Positions 53,001-64,000 are shown, numbered from the stretch's first letter. The stretch is DNA of 64,000 bases from Symbiodinium microadriaticum (GCA_001939145.1 LSRX01000180.1:669311-733310); one strand, 5' to 3'. Notes: generated by a model from the letters alone, not told the origin. Numbers and translations: made by a program.

Positions 53001-56000
53001 CTTCCCAAAAGCCAGTCACTTCATCGCTGCTGCCAAAGAAGCATGTCCAAGACACGGAAGCAAAGGCCCAGCTGGGTGAAGAGGTCCTCCTCAAAGTGGA
53101 ACGTGTAGCTGGGGAGTTGTACAAATCACAAAATCGTCATCATTGGGGTTGGTCGTGGGGGTTGCAGCTACCCTAGCTTTGACTCTTGCTCCCTGAGGAT
53201 GCAGGGAGGCAGTCTGAGCTCCAAAGGAGATCTTGACGCGAACTTTCCCTTTGAGCCATGCATCCTGCGTATAGGACGAGAATACTAGGACCACCACAAC
53301 TGCTACCAGTCTCCTCTGCTCCGACTGGAAACCGAACTGCCGCCTCCTATATACTCAGACTCATGCTACCCCTACTACTCCTACGACGACTTCTACTACG
53401 AGGACAAGCAAAAAGGGCACCACCAGCGCCACCGCCGCCACCATTACATAGAACCTTTAGCTCTAGTTCGAGTTGCGGCTCATGTTCTCAAAGGCAACCA
53501 TTACTCCTTCTTACCCTGACGCTAACTCCTACAAGTCTTGTCGTTATTGCCAAAGCTCCCCTCGTTGCTTCTACTTCGTCAAACGCACACCGCAATGACC
53601 GGAGCCTCAAGCTCCCGAATCTCGTCGAGCATCTTGTTGGACCTGCAGCTCACAGACTTCAGGTTTTGCTGGTTTCCAGGGGTTTAAGGACTTTGGGATT
53701 ACGGGTTTAGAGTTTAAGGATTTCGGGAATAGGTGAGGCTTGAGGACTGATGAGCCGCAATTTGGAGGCGAAGGCGGTACTCTGCTCGCGGCGTCGCTTC
53801 GGATTGAAAACCGGCTGAAAAGACTCTGATTGAAGCAGCCTGAGTCGGAAGCCACTCAATGCAGCCACTGCTATGGAAGCACACCAAATTCCCGAAGACT
53901 GTAACAAAAGCTGCCGGGTCTGGAAGGTCCGATCTTGCATTTATGTTGGCGATGCGGTGTGGTCTGGTACAAAGTGGGTAAACTGGACTCATGGAGCAGG
54001 AGCGTGCTGATAGGCCACGATGACCTGCAGTTGTCTACTCAAGCTAGGCAGGCACCAGCTGGCTACGGGCACTGGGCTCTTCCCTTAACTTCCTGACACA
54101 CTCAACCCCGTTGCATCCGAAGATCGATGCAACGGAACAACAAAATCCGTTCAGCAAGGTACAGGTAGTGATGGTAATGGCACCAGAAATAAGAAGACTT
54201 GCAATAACCTGAAACATGCGATTTACAAGTATGGTGACGCTGCCAACACACAAGCAACATCGGCTGCGACATTGACTTTTGGCGATGCCAAACCCATTAA
54301 TATGTTTACTTGCGGTGTACTCTCCCAATCCTCTTCTTAGTATTGTTATGCATATCCAACACTGGTTCAATACTGCAGCCCCGAGGGCCCCAATAACTTC
54401 CCTTGCTGGCCGCTGGACTTCAGGCCCTCGCTCATCTATGTCGGCCCGCGTAACCGCAAACAGCTCCACCTCGCAAGGCAGGGCATTCTATGGTATGCGC
54501 AAGAAAAAGGTACGAGACTGGTATCCACAGCCAGGAGTTTCTTTTCATGCGCAGGAAAAAGTGCATGCTCCTGCTCAGGGTATTGCCAAGGGTGCGGTGG
54601 TGGTGGTGCTGCCACCCAGTTTGGGCACAGATTATGCATTTCTTCCGCCTGGTGCAATATTTGAGAGCTGTCCCTGAAATCTCAGCACGACAACACCTCG
54701 GATGCCCTAAACCCAGAAGCAAAGCCCAAAACGCATGGTGCCCTGGAAGAGGGACCTTGCTGAACTGGTGTAGCCGGTAGATGCCCCGGTTCTCCGAGCC
54801 CGAAGAGCCAGCCTCTCAGGGCTTCTTGCTTTCCAAGCTGAAGTCGAGAAATTGCGGGACCAATCTTCGAACATATGTGACCAATCTTCGAACATATGTT
54901 TGGGTGAGGGGCTACACTGTTATGATAAAGTGAGGTATTGGGGCTCCGATCTTCAGCAGTGAGGTGTCAAGTTGCGGTCGCGATGTTGCAGCTCTGGCCG
55001 GTCTTCAAGGTAATCGTCAGCTTCTACAGGCAACATGTCCAGTCGCTGCGCACACTGTTTCAATCGGCCTCAACCATATGACTAGTAGAGCTCTGTTCTT
55101 CTGTAGAATCAAAACAATGCCCAAAGTCTTCAAGCTGTGCCTAATTGATGGTCAGTGGTATGACGGCGGAAGGGTTATTTTTCTTCGGTGCGGCTTGGCC
55201 TTTGGTGCGGCTTGGCTTGGCCCTTAGTTCCGAAAAGTTGTACAAATTCGTATATGTGTACATCCATTCATGGCTAAGCTGCTAGTGTGCATGTCTAAGT
55301 CTATGTCAGCCAAGCCTAGCCCAGCCAAGCCCAAAAATCGAGTCGCACCCCGGAAAACAACAGGCTAGGCCAAAGTTCACGCAGGCCGAGCCGAGCCAAT
55401 AGCCGCAGAAAACACAGCAGGAAGGCACGCTGCTCCAGAAAAAACACCGGGCCCTAACCCGAATCCCTGAACCCTAAACCCTGAACCCCAACCTCCCTGA
55501 ACCCTAAACCCTGAACCCTAAACCCTGAACCCTTTTCCCCCATGAAGCCCTAAAGCCCGAGGTCCAACACTCGCCGCCAAACTTTGCCCGAAACATCCCG
55601 AATCCTCAAAACCTCGTCAGTCCTAAACTCAGAGCCCCGGCGCCCCAAACCCAAAAAAAATACGGGGGGCCGTAACAGTTAGTTAGAACGGAACATGGTG
55701 TTGGGGTTGTTGTACCACGAATTTACAGTCACTGTAAGGGGATAGCCTTCTTTTAGCACTCGCGCTCGAGCGGCGTCAGGCGAGGGTTGGGGAGGATTCT
55801 AACAGCAGAGCGACCCGTCTCGAGTCCCAAATCACGCACCTTAGGTTTAAGGTTTAGGGTTTAGGGTTATTAATGATTCTTAATGCCCCTCTATGAATGT
55901 CACTTCTCCAAATCTCCGGGCCTCGGTCCTGAAAGCGTGGCCGAAGGCCACAAGGCGCTTAGGGAGCTCCTGCGCAGTCGCAGCGATGGCGACTACGACA

Positions 56001-57373
56001 CAGACGATGCAAAAAGTCTTTTTTTTCTCCCACCCGCCCAGCTGACTGTGTCGCACCGCAGGGATACAAGTCTTTAGGGCTTAGGGTTTAAGGTTTAAAG
56101 TTTAGGGGTTTAGGGTTTAGGGCACCTTACAACCCCTCAAACTGTAATCAAGCTGATGAGAAACGAGGCTCCAGTCGGGATAAGCGGAGACGAAGAAATC
56201 AGGACCTGGTGTCTGTACCTTGGGTCACACTCTGGTCTGGGTACCACCAACCAGAGGCCTGATGAAGACTTGAGGCGGGGGGTGGCTGGGGAAGAACCCC
56301 GAAATCTCTAGCAGAGACAGACTCCAAGACCACTTAATTAAGGAATATACCTTAAATCGTATTAGGGAACATAGTATAATCTAAGGTATATTCCTCAATG
56401 AAAGGTTTTTGGAGTCTCCAGGGGATTGTCAAAGATCGCGCATTCTTAATCTTCCATTGATAGATGCCGCTTCACTGTGCTTGACCGTGATCTGATGGAA
56501 AAAGTCGGTTTTTCGCAGCCCTGTCCAAAAGCAACCGCTCGGAATCGGAACCGAATGGGTGGTTCCAGGCTTTGGGATAGTCTAGTCTTCTTAAGTTTCA
56601 GCCAGGTTTTAGGACATGCTAGTCTTATTAAGGTTTAGCGTGCAGGTTCTGCTGCTTCAACAGGACGCTTCTGTTCACTTCGACGTACCCTAAAACCAAG
56701 ATGGCGCTCCTTTGAGGCGATGAGGGTGTCATTCATGAACATGCCTGGACACCAGGTGCTGATATCTCTTCTGCCTAGGATTCCGTGAGCATTTAAGGCT
56801 TGAAGCTGTAGGATTTAGAGCTCTATAGGGCTTTAGATTTGGGGTTTCAGCACTCACAACGGGACAAGCCTAGCTAGATTATTAGAGGTACGCTCTCACA
56901 ACTCGGACAAGCCAGGCCAGGTTCCATAGGTTTCAGTCGCCGTGAGACAGGCACACGACCCACGTGGTTAGACTATTAGATTTAGGGGGTTTTTTCCCCC
57001 TCCCACTTAGCAAGGACGAGATTTAGGGCTTTTTTCCCTCCCACTTAGCTTGGACGAGCCCGCATTGCAGGGTTTGCGTCAGATATGTCTGTTATGCATC
57101 GATCGCCTCAGACCCCCCCGGGTTTCAAGGCGCAGCTAAGACAATCAATTGACGCCCTTAAGGCAACAGCAAGACAACCCGAGATTTAGGGTTTAAAGTT
57201 TAAGGTTTTGGGCTTAGGGGGTTTTGGATTTTTTGGCTGATCTAGAATTGAAGGTGCCGACTCGCTCACTCGCTCAATTCAGGCAGGGATGCAGGGGGGC
57301 TGAGTTAGGAAACAGCCGGAAAGCTGTCAATACATGTCCAGATTGACGGCCTTGTTATTTGTAAATTTACACA

Positions 57374-57406
<33 letters not shown>

Positions 57407-57553
57407 GTATACATGCNGGAACATAGTATAATCTAAGGTATATTCCTCAATGAAAGGTTTTTGGAGTCTCCAGGGGATTGTCAAAGATCGCGCATTCTTA
57501 ATCTTCCATTGATATTTGCCGCTTGACGGCCTTGTTATTTGTAAATTTACACA

Positions 57554-57586
<33 letters not shown>

Positions 57587-57604
57587 GTATACATGCATAT
57601 ATAT

Positions 57605-57646
<42 letters not shown>

Positions 57647-60600
57647 GATATGTACATATTTGGATTCTACACAGGAAGAGGAGAACCTGGAAGATTCTTT
57701 AAAAAATAAAGCTAGCCAGATATAAACAAGATCGCAAGCCCCGTCCCACCGCGCAAAGCTAAACACTCAGGGCAATGCAGTAGCAATGCAGTTTACAGCC
57801 CAGACTGGCTCAAGAAGCATTCGTGCGGCATGGCCATCTGAATGCAAAAATCTCGTCAGAAATCCTGCACGGCACGTTCGAAAGGGTCTCTCGCAGCAGA
57901 CGAGGTGCTGCTGCAGCACCCAATCCCCCAACTCCAATCGTCTTCACCTGAAGCTATGCACGAACCCTCCGAAAGATGCAAACCCCTGAACCCTACAACC
58001 CGATGTAGCCACCCGTACAGAACCCACAGAAACTGAGACCCTAAACCCTTATTACCCCACTTAGACTGTAAATCCTCAAGTTTAGCATCCTTTCTCCCCT
58101 AAACCCCTCAGACCCCAAAACTCGGCGCCCTTTCATCTCTAAATCACTGACCCCAAAGCCCACCTGCCATGGGGATCTCAGCAGTGCCCGCCAGGCAGAG
58201 GTCCGAGTCACCTCTGCGTCGCTGGTTTCAGCTCATAGCTCGAACGTTCCGGGGGGTGGGGGGTCTAAGAACTCTCATAGTATGTTTTAGCCTGCTCTGA
58301 TATGTTATAGTTCGTTAGAGTTTATTAAGGTGCATTATGGCATAATATGCTACATACAGTTTGTTATAGTGTGTTATGGTATCATATCGTGTGTTGTAGA
58401 ATTCTCGTGCACCTATCCTGCCGCGGCGACGGACTGACCCCTGATGGCTGTGGAAGTTGAGGTTTTCGACCACATGCCACACTCTTGGGCTCCCACTGAC
58501 CTCATAGATCCTTGGTTGGCAATGTTCGATATCATGCATTCAAGACCACGCCGGAAAGAAGGTCATCTCATACTGACTTCGAAACCACCAACCACCGAAG
58601 ACTGTAGAGTTCATGACATCCTGCATCGGAAGCATCTGCTGAAGGCGGGGTGGTGATTTGGTAGCTATTTCAGACACCCCCCACTTCTGGAGTTCCGTAA
58701 GCCTGCTTGCTGAATCCCATCGGACATTCGTCAAAGCTCGACGAAGATATACTGCTGCCTAGCAGCTGCGTGGCCTCGTCATCGCGGGGGGCAAATCCAC
58801 AGCCCGCCACAACAGGAGCCTCGGCTGGCCTAGAATGGCCTTAACGTCCAGTTTAGGTTTTTTTCTTGAGGGCCTTTTTCCGTCTGCTAAATCCTAGTAG
58901 GGTTTAGGGTTTAGGGTTTAGAGTTAGGGTGTTGGACGCTGGCAACTCGGGCAAAGCAGGCGAGGAGGGCTTTGGGGCAAGACAACTACACGAAGGAACC
59001 AAGGAGCAATACTGGTCATTCTTCCGGCCTTTGGGCCTTCCATGAAGAGAGCCCCCCGTGCGAAAACACAAGACTGCCAGGCTCTGGCCCGACCTCATCC
59101 CAAACTTCCAACCTTCGAAGTTCGAAAAACCTCAACCCGACTCCTAAGATTGGGGCCCTCATCATGGGAACAGAGATTTGGGGCCTATCATCCTTTGGAA
59201 CTAGTATAAGGAGCCCTAAGGCCCCTCAGGCCTGGCATTGGTAATGGGGACCCTTGGGGATATAGACCCTCTCAAGAAGGTCCCTTTTAAGAGAGCCACA
59301 AGTAGGGTTAGGAAGGGTCCCCTTTAAGGGGTCTCCCTAGTCCTACCTAGGATACTCAGGCCCCAGTACTATGACCCCTTCCACTCGTTCTTGGACCCTT
59401 GCCCTGACCAAGTCTGGCGGGATGAAGGGCTGGAAGCCACGCTTCACGGCCTCCGCCGCAGTATGAGAGCTTTCTTTGGGCTGGACTCTTCGACCAAAAC
59501 TGCTCAAAAGTCTAAGGCCCCTTCGACCGGATGGCTGCAATCGGCAGCAACGACGCGCACTGTTTTGTTGGAAGTGTTGGTGTCGCAGGGGCTGTCTCGC
59601 ACCCGGCTGGAGGCAAACTTAATAGTGCATTCAGTGCCAAACAGCCCGCAAACCATAATAACCATAAACCCTGAAGCCTAGAAGCAACGTCTGCTTTGTC
59701 CAAAACCCCCTGGACAGCCCATGTCCGCATTTCTTGCTGTATCCTGTAAACCCAACTCCGCTGTAAAGCCTCGAAGCCCCTACACTAGTAGGATCTAGTG
59801 TTTACGGCTATCCCAGAGCTACCCACAGAACTCGACCCCCTTTAGATAGTTCAGCAAAACACGCTGAACCATAGACTCCAAGGATCCAATCTGAAAAGAC
59901 TTGCTTAAGGACAGAGCTTTGAAAGGCGTGTTGGCCTTTCCTGGTGATGCAGGAACCTGATTAAGAAACCCTGGCCCTATAACCCCATTATACAAGGACT
60001 CATAATATTAAGAACCCTAATAAAAACCCAATATACGAGGACTCATATTAAGAACCCTAATAAAGACCCAATATACGAGGACTCATATTAAGAACCCTAA
60101 TAAAGACCCAATATACGAGGACTCATATTAAGAACCCTAATAAAGACCCAATATACGAGGACTCATATTAAGAACCCTAATAAAGACCCAATATACGAGG
60201 ACTCATATTAAGAACCCTAATAAAGACCCAATATACGAGGACTCATATTAAGAACCCTAATAAAGACCCAATATACGAGGACTCATATTAAGAACCCTAA
60301 TAAAGACCCAATATACGAGGACTCATATTAAGAACCCTAATAAAGACCCAATATACGAGGACTCATATTAAGAACCCTAATAAAGACCCAATATACGAGG
60401 ACTCATATTAAGAACCCTAATAAAGACCCAATATACGAGGACTCATATTAAGAACCCTAATAAAGACCCAATATACGAGGACTCATATTAAGAACCCTAA
60501 TAAAGACCCAATATACGAGGACTCATATTAAGAACCCTAATAAAGACCCAATATACGAGGACTCATATTAAGAACCCTAATAAAGACCCAATATACGAGG

Positions 60601-60964
60601 ACTCATATTAAGAACCCTAATAAAGACCCAATATACGAGGACTCATATTAAGAACCCTAATAAAGACCCAATATACGAGGACTCATATTAAGAACCCTAA
60701 TAAAGACCCAATATACGAGGACTCATATTAAGAACCCTAATAAAGACCCAATATACGAGGACTCATATTAAGAGCCCTAATAAAGACTCAATATACGAGG
60801 ACTCATATTAAGAACCCTTATAAAGACCCAAGGTTTCTCAATCAGGTTCCTACCTTCCCGGAACCTTCGACTCTCCACACCCGACGGGGAAGTCCGGGCA
60901 GTCCTGATGCAGAGCCCACTGAACCAGTGCAATCTCCAGGAGAGCCGCGCCATTCTTGAAGTAC
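49194..60964 (-). CDS. SARS2: Seryl-tRNA synthetase, mitochondrial/bacterial type, nine exons recovered
   Basis: Class II aminoacyl-tRNA synthetase that charges tRNA-Ser, probably for an organelle. Exons (5' to 3'): 60886-60964, 59347-59450, 54756-54812, 53043-53089, 52579-52627, 50023-50088, 49668-49712, 49417-49506, 49194-49295 with stop. From the motif 2 exon to the stop nearly the whole catalytic core is present, and every junction from 53089 to 49194 is in phase. [16 protein letters not shown]-like and KFDMEAWMPG sequence is closest to mitochondrial SARS2. Missing: the N-terminal tRNA-binding arm (left of 60964 in the transcript) and exons between 59347 and 54812. Introns carry a 40-bp satellite, an OPR-like gene and MITE-like elements. 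Donors are GT, three GC and one GA. Confidence 0.88.
50659..52133 (-). pseudogene. OPR-like repeat protein gene, frame broken twice
   Basis: About nine tandem 38-residue units of the type [20 protein letters not shown], close to octotricopeptide/RAP-type helical repeats that bind organellar RNA in algae and alveolates. The N-terminal 130 residues (from Met 52133) are unique; the C-terminus is a charged helix ending at 50659. The frame changes near 51600 and near 51190. Comparison with intact units shows simple losses of 23 nt and 20 nt at these points, so no intron explains them. The repeats elsewhere are well preserved, so the damage is recent, or the assembler has mis-joined similar units. 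It lies entirely within the SerRS intron 50089-52578, on the same strand. It would act in a mitochondrion or plastid if functional. Confidence 0.7.
52579..54812 (-). CDS. SARS2: SerRS exons with motif 2
   Basis: 54756-54812 encodes [19 protein letters not shown]: class II motif 2 with the loop that contacts ATP and the tRNA acceptor end. 53043-53089 gives [16 protein letters not shown] and ends at a GC donor in the Met codon. 52579-52627 continues exactly in phase with [17 protein letters not shown]-type sequence and ends at GAG|GC. One or more short exons between 54756 and 53089 remain to be found. Confidence 0.85.
54044..54469 (-). CDS. Unrecognised open frame, possibly chance
   Basis: 141 codons, Cys-rich with two hydrophobic stretches, inside a SerRS intron. 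I recognise no family. It may simply be an open frame in intronic sequence. Confidence 0.15.
   Translation of the reverse strand: MELFAVTRADIDERGPEVQRPAREVIGALGAAVLNQCWICITILRRGLGEYTASKHINGFGIAKSQCRSRCCLCVGSVTILVNRMFQVIASLLISGAITITTCTLLNGFCCSVASIFGCNGVECVRKLREEPSARSQLVPA
55440..56130. repeat. Region rich in CCCTAAA/CCCTGAA and TTTAGGG remnants
   Basis: AACCCTAAACCCTGAACCC units at 55450-55535 and the opposite orientation at 55843-55868 and 56073-56124. It also contains the GGCTTGGC/AGCCAAGCC imperfect inverted sequence at 55185-55330. Intronic with respect to SerRS. Confidence 0.65.
56318..56419. mobile_element. Short palindromic MITE-like element, 102 bp
   Basis: Left arm AGACTCCAAGACCACTTAAT...GGAATATACCTTA and right arm, inverted, AGACTCCAAAAACCTTTCAT...GGAATATACCTTA, with almost no interior. 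The right arm and 50 bp of flank recur at 57418-57524. Similar to, but distinct in sequence from, the element at 48883. Confidence 0.65.
57343..57596. repeat. Duplicated segment around a single-n join
   Basis: 57343-57416 (ending in an ATCT array and TACATGC) is repeated at 57523-57596. Between them, after the n at 57417, lies a copy of 56366-56472. The order A-n-B-A with B present elsewhere points to overlapping contigs wrongly joined. Confidence 0.75.
57597..57652. repeat. (AT)n microsatellite
   Basis: AT dinucleotides with a few GT units directly after the (ATCT)n array. Confidence 0.9.
58444..58656 (+). CDS. Short plus-strand open frame, unrecognised
   Basis: 70 codons from ATG to TGA with balanced composition ([20 protein letters not shown]). 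No family recognised, and it would be the only plus-strand gene in the window. Confidence 0.15.
   Translation: MAVEVEVFDHMPHSWAPTDLIDPWLAMFDIMHSRPRRKEGHLILTSKPPTTEDCRVHDILHRKHLLKAGW
59347..60964 (-). CDS. SARS2: SerRS exons with motif 1
   Basis: 60886-60964 gives [20 protein letters not shown], the helix that precedes motif 1. 59347-59450 gives [20 protein letters not shown], class II motif 1 with its invariant Pro, which forms the dimer interface. The intron between them contains the inverted-repeat-flanked satellite at 59951-60851. The 3' end of the second exon (GTAGGA donor) is less sure than its start. Confidence 0.75.
59951..60851. repeat. 40-bp satellite (about 20 copies) flanked by inverted repeats
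   Basis: Period exactly 40 bp; unit core CCTAATAAAGACCCAATATA followed by CGAGGACTCATATTAAGAAC. Units are identical through most of the array and diverge only at both ends. The array is bracketed by AGGAACCTGATTAAGAAACC (59951-59970) and its inverted copy (60832-60851, one mismatch), with weaker similarity extending further inward. It lies in the SerRS intron between the exons at 60886 and 59450. Confidence 0.92.
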
Positions 60965-61537
60965 CTCAGCAGGGCCATCTACTATTCTGAGCTTGAACAT
61001 CTTTTGTTCAATACTGACGCGCTGACAGTTGCAGTGTAGATGAACTTGAAAGTGAGGTACCAAGCCCATCAAGCTTCAGGACTTAGAGCTCCGGCGGGTG
61101 AAGCTCGGGGAGCTGTTTTGGGCTCTTTGGGTTCTCTCTCAGACAACACGGCAAGGCGTGGGAAGATTGGCAAGAATTCCAACTGGGCCTGCACCTTTGA
61201 TCCCAAACTCCGAAGCCACCCATCAAAGCTTCAAAAAAACCTCTAACAGTCTGACGATAACAACAAGACGTCGGCTGCAAATGCCACGCCTCGGACACTG
61301 ATATTAGGAGCCATGGGGCCACCGCAAACCCTAAGCCCTGAACCGCTAACATGCGAGGCCCCGGCAAAAACTTCTGGCCGCTGACCTACTGCAAGGAACA
61401 AGCCATCCGAGAGAGAAGGCCAACTCTCAGCATGTTTACATTGATCGATAGACAGATAAATGCATAAATGGCTTAGATAGATTGGTGGATAGATAGACTG
61501 TGTGTGTGGACGTCTGGGTGCGGGGGGGAGGGGGGTG

Positions 61538-61677
61538 NNNNNNNNNNNNNNNNNNNNNNNNNNNNNNNNNNNNNNNNNNNNNNNNNNNNNNNNNNNNNNN
61601 NNNNNNNNNNNNNNNNNNNNNNNNNNNNNNNNNNNNNNNNNNNNNNNNNNNNNNNNNNNNNNNNNNNNNNNNNNNNN
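61538..61677. other. Assembly gap (140 N)
   Basis: N run following a G-rich stretch and followed by GGT/GGC-rich sequence. Confidence 0.99.
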
Positions 61678-61859
61678 GGGCGGCGGGCGTTTGGGTGGTG
61701 TTGGTAGCTGGGTAGGTTGGTCGAAGGGTCGGTTGGTTGGCTGGTTAGGCGTGCGGGGTCGGGTCGGGTCGTCCGGTAGAATAGAAAGAAACAAAGAATG
61801 AATGCAAGAAGGAAAGAGAAGTAGCACATGCTAGATAAGTTATACAGAGTAGCTAGAGT

Positions 61860-62230
61860 AAATAAATCGACAGAGAGAAAAGTACATGTACACACGGTAA
61901 ACTTGCATACATATACATACACATATCATGTGTACCTGTATTTCTCTGTATAGATGCACACGCCTCTCTCAGTCTGCATGTCCGTATGCGTGTATGCATG
62001 TATGCATGTATGCATGTATGCATGTATGTATGTATGTAATTGTGTATGTATGTATGTATGTACGTATGTATGTATGTATGTACGTACCCGGTGTATGTGT
62101 ACATACATACAATGCATCTATGTATGTATGTATCTCATGTATGTCTGACGCATGCTCCGTGTGCATATCAATACATACACGTGTATGCACATGAAGTTGC
62201 ATATGTGCGTGTATGTTTATAGTTTATAGT
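61860..62230. repeat. (ATGT)n/(ATGC)n tetranucleotide microsatellite
   Basis: Mostly ATGT and GCAT units at 61975-62150 with degenerate flanks. Predicted frames rich in Tyr-Met-Cys or His-Thr-Tyr are artefacts. 62231-63060 shows no recognised gene. Confidence 0.9.
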
Positions 62231-63062
62231 GTTGCGTCTGCGTGTGTGTGGGGTGCAGGTGTAAGTCGAGAAATGTCTCTCTGTGCGTAGTTCTGGGCAT
62301 GTATGTGCAAGATTATACAAGAAGACCTTAGATAGGTAGAGTGGGCCATATCATTTTAAAAGATTTCGAGACAGACCGGCTTTGCACTTCGACCCTGCTC
62401 AAACCACGTCTCTCTAATAGCTCTGGAGAAGTTTGCTCTTGAAGTAATTTATTGTAAACGAAAAGGCAAGGGCCCCTTGTACGCTAACTTGACGAGGGGA
62501 CCGCTGCATCAGGAGACGACATGCGCATATCTCTGAAAGCACGTGCCGCCTTGCCACCGGAGTCGAAATCGAATAGATCCAAGATTTTTCCTCTCAGCCA
62601 TCCACGGATATGCGGGTGTGTTAATAAGGCCTGCAAACAATCTGATCAGCGCATGAACACGCTAAACAAGCATGAACTGTAAGTGTACATGGAGATGTGT
62701 ATATGTCTGCACATACATGTGATGGTTTGCGGGTGTTGGTGTGTTTGCGTATGTACGGATCAACAAATGGCATATACGAATGTATGTACATGTATGCCTA
62801 CCTTCAATGTATACATATACATTCACTTCACAAGCGTCTTACATATCTTTATCGTTTGGCTTTACTGCACAGGCATCAATAGTTCTAGTCTCACGGGTGC
62901 AGGCATGCATGGGTTTTTGAATGCATCATGCAATATTATGCATGGGACCGTGCGGATGCACACCCCGGTCTGCGTCACATTCACACAGGGCATCATGCAC
63001 TGCTAAGGCTAAGGGCTGCTGAAGGTGGATGAAACCTGACATTTACACCCATGTAATTACGC

Positions 63063-63133
63063 ATAGAGAGCGAGGCGAGAGGGGGAGGGAGAGGGGGAGG
63101 GAGAGGGGGAGGGACAGGGGGAGAGGGGAGAGA

Positions 63134-63199
<66 letters not shown>

Positions 63200-63475
63200 G
63201 AGCAAGAGAGAAAGTGACAAATGCAGAGAGACAGGCAGACGGGCAGGCAGGCAGGCAGACAGTGGGTTCTTACTTATAGGAGAATTTATTTCATTCTGGG
63301 AAACGGCTGTGGAAAACCAGGCGGAGATGCTCTCCATCAATGCTGCAGTTCTCACAGACATCCGCCACCTGCTTAGTGCCGCTAGAGAACGATAGAGACA
63401 GTGTGAGAGCGAGAGAGACAGAGAGAGAGAGAGAGGGAGAGAGAGAGCTAGATAGAGAGAGAGAGAGAGAAACAA
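63063..63475. repeat. (GA)n arrays around a short unique core
   Basis: GAGA and GAGGG repeats at 63063-63230 and 63390-63475. The unique core between them has an open frame but no family signal. Confidence 0.9.
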
Positions 63476-63705
63476 AGTATAGCCTCGAACTGTAGATATA
63501 TTACTAATATTACATGTACTTGCTTAGCTTGTAGCATCTCTCTAATTCATCAGCAGTCTACCCCAGCGGAAGGCTCGCGCTTATCATCCCTCCAAACCCC
63601 AAGCCACCCCAAAGCCCAGCATCTTAGCAGTGCAGACACCTAAACCCCGAACCCCAACAAATCTGAAGCCTAAACCCCCAAAAAAGCCTCAACCCCAGGT
63701 CCTAT

Positions 63706-63800
63706 CTCCAAGTGGTCCCGCAGCTTGAAGCCGGCATTCTCGGAGGTCCGCGGCTCCCCGTTGATGCGCAGGACCTGCCAAAGCGTGCGCTTCATGCTCA
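63706..63800 (-). CDS. Exon-like segment, gene unknown
   Basis: Minus-strand frame reading MKRTLWQVLRINGEPRTSEN and GFKLRDHLE, with G or C at nearly every third codon position and flanks that look non-coding. It could be an exon of an upstream gene or of the SerRS N-terminus, but I cannot match it. The right end could be an AG|C acceptor, and the left end a GA-type donor. Confidence 0.35.
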
Positions 63801-64000
63801 GGTCTGATTCGGGTAGGACAAGCCTAGGTTTTTTTGAGTCGGAGTACCTGGTAGATAGAGCCTCGTTCGAGGACTGCAGGCAAGCCTAGGGTTCAGGGTC
63901 TACGGGTTTGGGGTTCAGGGTTACTCGATAGTACTCTGTGGGCAACCGAAGGAATTCGGGCGTCCTGCCACGATTCTAGCTGAGACAGCGTCCCTTGTCT

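Overview
The window looks like nuclear DNA of a dinoflagellate (an alveolate with a Symbiodinium-type genome). It has degenerate TTTAGGG arrays, dense tri- and dinucleotide microsatellites, genes split into very small exons whose introns often start with GC or GA instead of GT and usually end in AG|G, and a Ty1/copia element of a type I associate with dinoflagellates. Every gene I could identify reads on the minus strand, which fits the unidirectional gene blocks of dinoflagellates. There are three N gaps (25618-25809, 39139-39574, 61538-61677) and two single-n joins (15255, 57417); the sequence next to them may be misassembled.

Layout from left to right. 0.4-1.8 kb: an intronless glycosyltransferase-like gene (GT11/fucosyltransferase fold). 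3.95-15.25 kb: a complete Ty1/copia retrotransposon with two identical 297-bp LTRs. Its gag starts inside the LTR, and between protease and integrase it carries extra enzyme domains: two methyltransferase-like domains, a 2-oxoglutarate/Fe(II) dioxygenase-like domain and a Cys/His-rich zinc region. 15.3-24.4 kb: mostly repeats, with one good first-exon candidate at 21.9 kb that starts with an N-myristoylation-like sequence.

24.45-47.04 kb: exons of a family-B DNA polymerase, best matched to the catalytic subunit of DNA polymerase zeta (REV3). I rebuilt 16 exons by hand; most joins agree in reading phase, and they carry motif A (on a 20-nt micro-exon), motif B, motif C (YGDTDS) and the KKRY motif. 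Its introns hold a decayed DDE transposase, a GC-rich satellite, foldback elements and trinucleotide arrays. 49.19-60.96 kb: nine exons of a mitochondrial/bacterial-type seryl-tRNA synthetase with class II motifs 1-3. A gene for an OPR-like repeat protein, broken by two small deletions, lies inside one of its introns, and a 40-bp satellite flanked by inverted repeats lies in another. 61-64 kb: microsatellites and one short exon-like segment.

The two split genes are housekeeping functions (translesion DNA synthesis and organellar translation). The retroelement is the most unusual content. Exon models come from reading the sequence by eye and need transcript confirmation.
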